This document shows, piece by piece, positions 51,664-56,616 of a stretch of 56,616 nucleotides of DNA (its first letter is position 1; each line of letters starts with the position of its first letter). Where the stretch lies: assembly GCA_002708925.1 (NCBI GenBank), contig PAPN01000044.1, positions 1 through 56,616 on the forward strand, given 5' to 3'. Position numbers and translations under genes: made by a program. The notes beneath the pieces were generated by a model that saw only the letters and a list, made by a program, of their open reading frames with translations, did not search any database and was not told the origin of the DNA. The stretch is from Paracoccaceae bacterium (GTDB taxonomy: Bacteria > Pseudomonadota > Alphaproteobacteria > Rhodobacterales > Rhodobacteraceae).

Positions 51664-52761
51664 TTATGTGTTGAACAGGAAGTGCATGACATCGCCGTCC
51701 TGCACCACATAGCCCTTGCCTTCGGCGCGCAGTTTGCCGGTTTCGCGGGCCTTTGCCTCGCCGCCGCAGGCGACATAATCGTCATAGGCGATGGTTTCGG
51801 CGCGGATAAAGCCCTTCTCGAAATCGCCATGGATCACACCGGCGGCCTGAGGGGCCTGCGTGCCCACCCGGATCGTCCAGGCGCGCGCCTCTTTGGGGCC
51901 GACGGTAAAGTAGGTTTCCAGGTGCAGCAGCTCATAGCCCGCGCGGATCAGGCGGTCCAGGCCGGCCTCTTCCAGGCCCATTTCGTCCAGGAACATGGCG
52001 GCTTCGTCATCGTCCAGCTGGCTGATCTCTTCCTCGATCTGCGCCGAGATGATGACGTGTGAATTGCCCTGCTCGGCCGCCATCGCGGCGACTTTGGCGG
52101 AATAGTCGTTGCCCTCGGCGGCCTCGGCCTCGCCGACGTTACAAACGTACAGAACCGGCTTTGTGGTCAGCAGTTGCAGCTGGTTCCACATCTTGCGGTC
52201 CTCGGCGTCCACCTCGACCAGACGGGCGGGTTTGCCGTTTTCCAGCATGTCCTGAGCGGCAGCCAGCAGGCGATCTTGTTCCTTGGCTTCCTTATCGTTG
52301 CCCTTCAGTTTGCGCACCAGATTGGCGCGGCGCTTTTCGATGGATTCCAGATCGGCCAGCATCAGTTCGGTTTCGATGGTTTCGGCGTCGGCCACCGGGT
52401 CCACGCGGCCATCGACATGGGTCACGTCGCCGTCCTCGAAACAGCGCAACACATGGGCGATGGCGTCGGTTTCACGGATGTTGGCCAGGAACTGGTTGCC
52501 CAGGCCTTCGCCCTTCGAGGCCCCTTTGACCAGGCCCGCAATATCCACGAATGTCATGCGCGTGGGGATGATCTGCTTGGATCCGGCGATCCCGGCCAGC
52601 GTGTCCAGACGCGCATCGGGCACGGCCACATCGCCCACGTTGGGCTCGATCGTGCAGAACGGAAAGTTCGCCGCCTGCGCCGCCGCTGTTTTCGTCAGCG
52701 CGTTGAACAAGGTCGATTTGCCCACGTTCGGCAGCCCGACAATCCCCATCTTGAAACCCAT
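51664..52761 (-). CDS. ychF: Redox-regulated ATPase/GTPase YchF
   Basis: A 365-residue P-loop ATPase of the Obg group, associated with ribosomes. G1 is [13 protein letters not shown]3 is [17 protein letters not shown], and the C-terminal TGS domain starts near [20 protein letters not shown] and ends in [15 protein letters not shown]. Length matches the family (363 in E. coli). The start at 52761 follows CGGAGGCCGCAG; the long open frame upstream is a shadow of trpA on the other strand. Confidence 0.96.
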   Translation of the reverse strand: MGFKMGIVGLPNVGKSTLFNALTKTAAAQAANFPFCTIEPNVGDVAVPDARLDTLAGIAGSKQIIPTRMTFVDIAGLVKGASKGEGLGNQFLANIRETDAIAHVLRCFEDGDVTHVDGRVDPVADAETIETELMLADLESIEKRRANLVRKLKGNDKEAKEQDRLLAAAQDMLENGKPARLVEVDAEDRKMWNQLQLLTTKPVLYVCNVGEAEAAEGNDYSAKVAAMAAEQGNSHVIISAQIEEEISQLDDDEAAMFLDEMGLEEAGLDRLIRAGYELLHLETYFTVGPKEARAWTIRVGTQAPQAAGVIHGDFEKGFIRAETIAYDDYVACGGEAKARETGKLRAEGKGYVVQDGDVMHFLFNT

Positions 52762-52956
52762 CTGCGGCCTCCGTGTGATCGGATGTCCGATCCGATAAAA
52801 ACTCCAGTTGGCCGCTCTTAGAACGGGCGGGCCTGCATGGCAAGGCCGCTCAGGGCACCGGCCCCCGTGGAAATTGCGCATTTCGCGCCCTCCGGCCATT
52901 GAGTTCCCGCCCCTTTTGCGGCACATCGGAGCGCAGGACAGAATAGGGATCCGGGT

Positions 52957-53748
52957 ATGACACGTATCGACGCCAAGTTCGCCGAGCTGAACGCAGCAGG
53001 CAAGAAAGCCTTCGTCGCCTATATCATGGCGGGCGATCCCGATTACGATACGTCGCTGGAGGTGCTGAAAGGGCTGCCGGCTGCGGGTGTCGATGTGATC
53101 GAGCTGGGCCTGCCCTTTACCGATCCGATGGCGGATGGGCCGACCATCCAGCTGGCCGGTCAGCGCGCGCTGGACAGCGGCCAGACCTTGCAGAAAACGC
53201 TGGATATGGCGGCCGAGTTTCGCAAAAACGATGACAGCACGCCGATTGTAATGATGGGCTATTACAACCCGATCTTTAACCGCGGTGTCGATAAATTCCT
53301 GGTGGATGCGAAGGCTGCGGGCATCGACGGGCTGATCGTGGTGGACCTGCCCCCCGAGGAAGACGAAGAGCTGTGCATCCCGGCGCAAAAAGCGGGGTTG
53401 AACTTTATCCGTCTGGCGACTCCCACCACCGATGACGCGCGCCTGCCGACCGTGCTGCAAAACACCAGCGGCTTTGTTTATTATGTCTCGATCACCGGGA
53501 TCACCGGCGCGGCGGCCGCCCAGGCGGTGGATGTGGCCCCCGAAGTGGCGCGGATCAAGGCCAAGACAGACCTGCCGGTCATCGTGGGCTTTGGCATCCG
53601 TTCGCCCGAGACCTCGGAATCCATTGCCGGCGTGGCTGACGGCTGCGTTGTGGGCTCGGCCATTGTGGGCGAGCTGGCCTCGGGCAAGCCGGTGGGCGAG
53701 GTTCTGGAATTCGTCAAATCCCTGGCGGATGGCGCGCATCGGGCCTGA
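52957..53748 (+). CDS. trpA: Tryptophan synthase alpha subunit
   Basis: A 263-residue TIM-barrel enzyme that splits indole-glycerol phosphate. [17 protein letters not shown] contains the catalytic Glu and Asp, [15 protein letters not shown] and [12 protein letters not shown] are conserved, and the phosphate loop GFGIRSPE is present. trpB is not next to it, so the subunit genes are separated or trpB lies elsewhere. Convergent with the maoC-like gene. Confidence 0.96.
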   Translation: MTRIDAKFAELNAAGKKAFVAYIMAGDPDYDTSLEVLKGLPAAGVDVIELGLPFTDPMADGPTIQLAGQRALDSGQTLQKTLDMAAEFRKNDDSTPIVMMGYYNPIFNRGVDKFLVDAKAAGIDGLIVVDLPPEEDEELCIPAQKAGLNFIRLATPTTDDARLPTVLQNTSGFVYYVSITGITGAAAAQAVDVAPEVARIKAKTDLPVIVGFGIRSPETSESIAGVADGCVVGSAIVGELASGKPVGEVLEFVKSLADGAHRA

Positions 53749-53809
53749 GCGGCGCGTGATTTGCCCATTGGGCTGCACTGGGCTGACGGTCAGTGCGCAA
53801 GGAGAGGTC

Positions 53810-53826
53810 TTGGGGCGCTGCCCCAA
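53810..53826. repeat. REP-like hairpin between trpA and maoC-like gene
   Basis: TTGGGGC-GCT-GCCCCAA, followed by ACCCCGGAGTA, is a compact palindrome in a 114-bp gap between convergent genes. It resembles short intergenic palindromes I know from related alphaproteobacteria. Only one copy is in this window. Confidence 0.45.
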
Positions 53827-53862
53827 ACCCCGGAGTAGTTCGATCAGAAAGAAGCGGCAGGA

Positions 53863-54303
53863 TCATTCGGCCCGGCGGCGCAGGATATGGGTGGTGGTGT
53901 AGGTCATTACTTTTTCGCCATTCTGGTTATAGGTGTCATAGCGCATATGGGTGCGGCCGATGCCGGGGCGCGATTTTGAGGGCTCGGAGCCGGTGACTTC
54001 GGCTTTTACTTGTAGCGTGTCGCCGGGGCGGACGGGTTTGAGCCAGCGCAGGTTATCAATGCCGGGCGAGCCCAGGGAGGCTTCGTTCCAGATGTCGGCA
54101 TCCAGCGTCAGCAAAAAGCCAACGATCAGAGTCTGAAACCCGCTGGAGATAAGCCCGCCGTAGATCGTGTCCTTGGCGGCCTCTTCGCTGAGGTGAAAGG
54201 GCTGAGGGTCGTATTGCCGGGCGAAGGCGATCATATCCTGAAGAGGGATCTGGCGCGTGCCGGTTTCAAATGTGTAGCCCACTGGCAGGTCATCAAAATA
54301 CAT
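53863..54303 (-). CDS. MaoC-like hot-dog dehydratase
   Basis: A 146-residue protein of the R-specific enoyl-CoA hydratase type. The catalytic pair is in ARQYDPQPFH (Asp and His), followed by GGLISSGFQT and GIDNLRWLKPVRPGDTLQVK, typical of MaoC. Possible role in fatty acid or ethylmalonyl-type acyl-CoA metabolism. The start at 54303 (MYFDDLPVGYTFETG) is the family's usual N-terminus; the upstream frame is non-coding. Confidence 0.88.
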   Translation of the reverse strand: MYFDDLPVGYTFETGTRQIPLQDMIAFARQYDPQPFHLSEEAAKDTIYGGLISSGFQTLIVGFLLTLDADIWNEASLGSPGIDNLRWLKPVRPGDTLQVKAEVTGSEPSKSRPGIGRTHMRYDTYNQNGEKVMTYTTTHILRRRAE

Positions 54304-54409
54304 GCTGTTTTCCTTTGTGTTTGGGGCAGAGTGCCCGAGCCAGCCGGGGGGAGCAACGGCATTTGGGATTGCGCCGAAGGGAAGGTATTGGTAAGGAAAT
54401 CTCACCAAT

Positions 54410-55594
54410 ATGAGCAAAAAGGCCCCTGTCATGCCTGTGATCACCTGTATCGACGATCTGAAACGCCTGTATCAGCGCCGCGTGCCGCGGATGTTTTACG
54501 ATTATGCCGAAAGCGGCAGTTGGACCGAGCAGACCTTTCGTGAGAACACCAGCGATTTCGACCGGATTCGCCTGCGGCAGCGCGTGGCGGTGGATATGTC
54601 GGGGCGATCCACGGCGGGGCGGATGATCGGGCAGGATGTGGCCTTGCCCGTTGCGCTGGCGCCGGTGGGGCTGACGGGGATGCAATGCGCCGATGGCGAA
54701 ATCAAGGCCGCCCGCGCCGCCGAAGCCTTTGGTGTGCCTTTCACGCTGTCCACGATGTCGATCAACTCGATCGAGGATGTGGCCGAGGCGACGACGAAAC
54801 CTTTCTGGTTTCAGCTTTATACGATGAAGGATCAGGATTACCTGCGCCGGCTGATCGAGCGGGCGAAGGCGGCGCAATGCTCGGCTTTGGTGATCACGCT
54901 GGATCTGCAAATCCTGGGACAGCGCCATAAGGATCTGAAAAACGGGCTGTCTGCGCCGCCGAAACTGACGCCCGCGACCGTTGCCAATCTGATGACGAAA
55001 TGGCGCTGGGGGATTGAGATGCTGGGTGCCAAGCGGCGGAATTTCGGCAATATTGTCGGCCATGTCGAGGGGGTCTCGGATACGGCGAACCTGGGGGCCT
55101 GGACGGCGGAACAGTTCGATCCGACGCTGGATTGGGGCAAGATCGCCGCGATCAAGGACATGTGGGGCGGGCCGGTGATCCTGAAGGGGATTTTGGACGC
55201 CGAGGATGCGAAAATGGCGCTGCAAGTAGGCGCGGATGCCATCGTCGTGTCCAATCACGGTGGGCGGCAGCTGGATGGGGCGATCAGCTCGATCCGGGCG
55301 CTGCCGTCGATTCTGGACGCGGTGGGCGATCAGATCGAGGTGCATCTGGACAGCGGCATTCGCTCGGGTCAGGACATCCTGAAGGCCGTGGCGATGGGCG
55401 CCAAGGGCACCTATATCGGGCGCGCGTTCATCTATGGTCTGGGCGCGATGGGTCAGGCCGGCGTGACCCGTGCGCTGGAGGTGCTGCACAAGGAATTCGA
55501 CACCTCGATGGCGCTGTGCGGGCGGCGCAACCTGGGGGAACTGGACCGCTCGATCCTGATGATCCCGCAAGATTTCGAAGGGCGCTGGCAATAA
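54410..55594 (+). CDS. lldD: FMN-dependent alpha-hydroxy-acid oxidase/dehydrogenase (LldD-like)
   Basis: A 394-residue flavoprotein. The N-terminus PVITCIDDLKRLYQRRVPRM with FYDYAESGSWTEQTFRENTS, PVALAPVGLTGMQ, and SNHGGRQLDGA with the catalytic His fit L-lactate dehydrogenases of the LldD group. The FMN phosphate region is HLDSGIRSGQDILKAVAMGA. The start could also be ATG 54431 (MPVITCID), the usual family start, with a closer AAAAAGG site. Oxidises L-lactate or a related 2-hydroxy acid, passing electrons to quinone. Confidence 0.88.
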   Translation: MSKKAPVMPVITCIDDLKRLYQRRVPRMFYDYAESGSWTEQTFRENTSDFDRIRLRQRVAVDMSGRSTAGRMIGQDVALPVALAPVGLTGMQCADGEIKAARAAEAFGVPFTLSTMSINSIEDVAEATTKPFWFQLYTMKDQDYLRRLIERAKAAQCSALVITLDLQILGQRHKDLKNGLSAPPKLTPATVANLMTKWRWGIEMLGAKRRNFGNIVGHVEGVSDTANLGAWTAEQFDPTLDWGKIAAIKDMWGGPVILKGILDAEDAKMALQVGADAIVVSNHGGRQLDGAISSIRALPSILDAVGDQIEVHLDSGIRSGQDILKAVAMGAKGTYIGRAFIYGLGAMGQAGVTRALEVLHKEFDTSMALCGRRNLGELDRSILMIPQDFEGRWQ

Positions 55595-55713
55595 CCGGGA
55601 GGGCTTGAAAAATAGGGCCTTTCCAAATGCCGCAGACTGGTCTATACGCGCGGCTTCATGCGGGGATACAGCCTTGGAGGATCCCCGTCAGTCTAAACAT
55701 TTGGAGAATTATC

Positions 55714-56340
55714 ATGGCTGGAGCAATTCCTGATCTTCACGCCGAGGTCCGTACGGGGACAGGCAAGGGCGCCGCTCGTCAGGCACGTCGGGACGGCAAA
55801 GTACCGGGTATCGTATTTGGTGGCGACGCAGAGCCGCTGCCCATCAACATCCCGTTCAACGAACTGTTCAAGCGTCTGAAAGCCGGTCGTTTCAAATCGA
55901 CCCTGTTCAACATGAAAGTTGACGGCCAGGAAGACGTGCGCGTGATCTGCCGCGATGTGCAGCGCGACGTTGTCAAAGACCTGCCGACCCACGTGGATTT
56001 CATGCGCCTGCGTCGTACCTCGCGCATCAACCTGTTCATCCACGTTGAATTCGCAAACCAGGAAACCTGCCCCGGCATCAAAAAGGGCGGCGTGCTGACC
56101 ATCGTGCGCCCCGAGGTGGAGCTGGAAGTGCTGGCCGGCGAGATCCCCGATCACATCACCGTGGACCTGTCGAACGCCGAGGTTGGCGACGTGCTGCACA
56201 TCAGCGACGTGACCCTGCCCGAAGGCGCCAAGCCCACCATCGACCGTGACTTCGTGATCGCCAACATCTCGGCCCCGTCGAGCCTGGCATCGTCGGACAA
56301 CGAAGACGACGGTGAAGGCGAAGAAGCCGCCGAGGCGTGA
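55714..56340 (+). CDS. rplY: 50S ribosomal protein L25 (general stress protein Ctc)
   Basis: A 208-residue ribosomal protein that binds 5S rRNA. The L25 domain begins [20 protein letters not shown] and the C-terminal beta domain follows (about 100-190), as in the long Ctc form. The C-terminus is acidic ([14 protein letters not shown]). The start at 55714 has TTGGAGAATTATC. A strong terminator follows. Confidence 0.96.
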   Translation: MAGAIPDLHAEVRTGTGKGAARQARRDGKVPGIVFGGDAEPLPINIPFNELFKRLKAGRFKSTLFNMKVDGQEDVRVICRDVQRDVVKDLPTHVDFMRLRRTSRINLFIHVEFANQETCPGIKKGGVLTIVRPEVELEVLAGEIPDHITVDLSNAEVGDVLHISDVTLPEGAKPTIDRDFVIANISAPSSLASSDNEDDGEGEEAAEA

Positions 56341-56386
56341 TCGCCGCCTGATCGCCGCCTGACCGGTGACCTTTGGCAAGACGATG

Positions 56387-56410
56387 CGGGGCCCCTTCGG
56401 GCCCCGTTTT
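56387..56410 (+). terminator. Terminator of rplY
   Basis: CGGGGCCC-CTTC-GGGCCCCG followed by TTTT is a clear Rho-independent terminator 46 bp past the stop. Before it, GATCGCCGCCT is repeated twice (56340-56360). Confidence 0.88.
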
Positions 56411-56450
56411 CATTTGTCCGATGTGATGTCGGCCGAAACCGGACCGGCGT

Positions 56451-56616
56451 TCAGGCCAGCTCCAGCACGCTTTCGAAGATTTCCAGGTTCGGCGGCCCCA
56501 GGTACAGATCCTTGGTGCCCCCGGCCCCCTTGTGCGCCTGGCGGAAGGCCTCGGACTTGGTCCAGTCCTCGAAATGCTGCTTGCTTTCCCAGGTCGTGTG
56601 CGACGCATACAGCACG
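56451..56616 (-). CDS. Antibiotic biosynthesis monooxygenase-fold protein (5' part outside window)
   Basis: The last 54 codons of a minus-strand gene: LYASHTTWESKQHFEDWTKS, EAFRQAHKGAG, then LYLGPPNLEIFESVLELA and stop. The pattern TWxSxxHFxxWxxSEAFRxAH is typical of the small ABM-fold dimeric barrel proteins, which include heme-degrading monooxygenases. Beginning of the gene is beyond 56616. Confidence 0.75.
   Translation of the reverse strand, partial: VLYASHTTWESKQHFEDWTKSEAFRQAHKGAGGTKDLYLGPPNLEIFESVLELA

Noticed and set aside
51524-51712. 62-codon plus-strand frame between yjbE-like gene and ychF
   Set aside because: Overlaps the end of ychF, low complexity, no ribosome site.
51664-53826. 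720-codon frame extending ychF upstream
   Set aside because: The extra 355 codons lie opposite trpA and are not protein-like; YchF starts at 52761 with a ribosome site.
1-56616. CRISPR array
   Set aside because: No regularly spaced direct repeats were seen. The only repeat family (46.9-47.25 kb) has mixed orientation and about 100-bp spacing.

Overview
The window is a chromosomal stretch of a high-GC alphaproteobacterium. Gene content and protein style (gabT/gabD with an XRE-cupin regulator, an urt/fmd amide transport operon, a TAXI-type TRAP transporter, many substrate-binding-protein transporters, a yjb exopolysaccharide locus) point to Rhodobacterales, probably the Roseobacter/Paracoccaceae group. 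This placement is inferred from protein style and not from a marker gene.

Layout, left to right. 1-1831: the start of a betaine-type ABC substrate-binding protein (cut by the window edge), then a GNAT acetyltransferase. 1870-6835: argE, gabD and gabT on the minus strand with a divergent XRE-cupin regulator. 6862-11029: a 90-residue protein of unknown function divergent from mgtE, followed by a tightly coupled run mgtE - retropepsin-like protease - rimK - AstE/AspA-like deacylase. 11042-22049: an FmdB zinc ribbon, formamidase and urtABCDE on the minus strand, facing a fused NCS1-permease/histidine kinase/receiver protein and a LuxR-type response regulator. 22278-25178: four linked genes of unknown function (small membrane protein, lipoprotein, helical protein, membrane-anchored coiled-coil protein). 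25306-32048: a DUF779 gene, then a ugp-like ABC transporter operon ending in a GpdQ-like phosphodiesterase, with a divergent LysR regulator. 32045-39287: rpiR, TAXI receptor, fused TRAP permease and UspA on one strand, with a BKACE and a class III aminotransferase divergent. 39300-41300: a DEAD-box RNA helicase.

41621-47380 looks acquired. A tRNA-Ser(GCT) gene is followed directly by a P4-type tyrosine integrase, a gene of unknown function, an excisionase-like gene, a truncated HTH gene, an AAA ATPase/DUF4143 gene and a frameshifted coiled-coil membrane protein. It ends in about 550 bp of non-coding DNA with five copies of a 10-bp motif and a terminator. Base composition in 41.8-44.4 kb is visibly more AT-rich than the neighbours. 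No second att copy was found.

47381-56616 returns to core genes: NnrU, yjbH-yjbF with a convergent yjbE-like gene, ychF, trpA, a MaoC dehydratase, an lldD-like flavoprotein, rplY, and the end of an antibiotic-biosynthesis-monooxygenase-fold gene.

The genes group into uptake-plus-catabolism modules, each with its own regulator and often a palindrome in the divergent promoter region. The most unusual are the permease-kinase sensor next to the urea/amide operon, the four-gene envelope cluster, the rimK set (ligase plus two candidate erasers), the TRAP/aminotransferase/BKACE module with repeated TGAAA operators, and the overlapping promoters with one palindrome upstream of mgtE.
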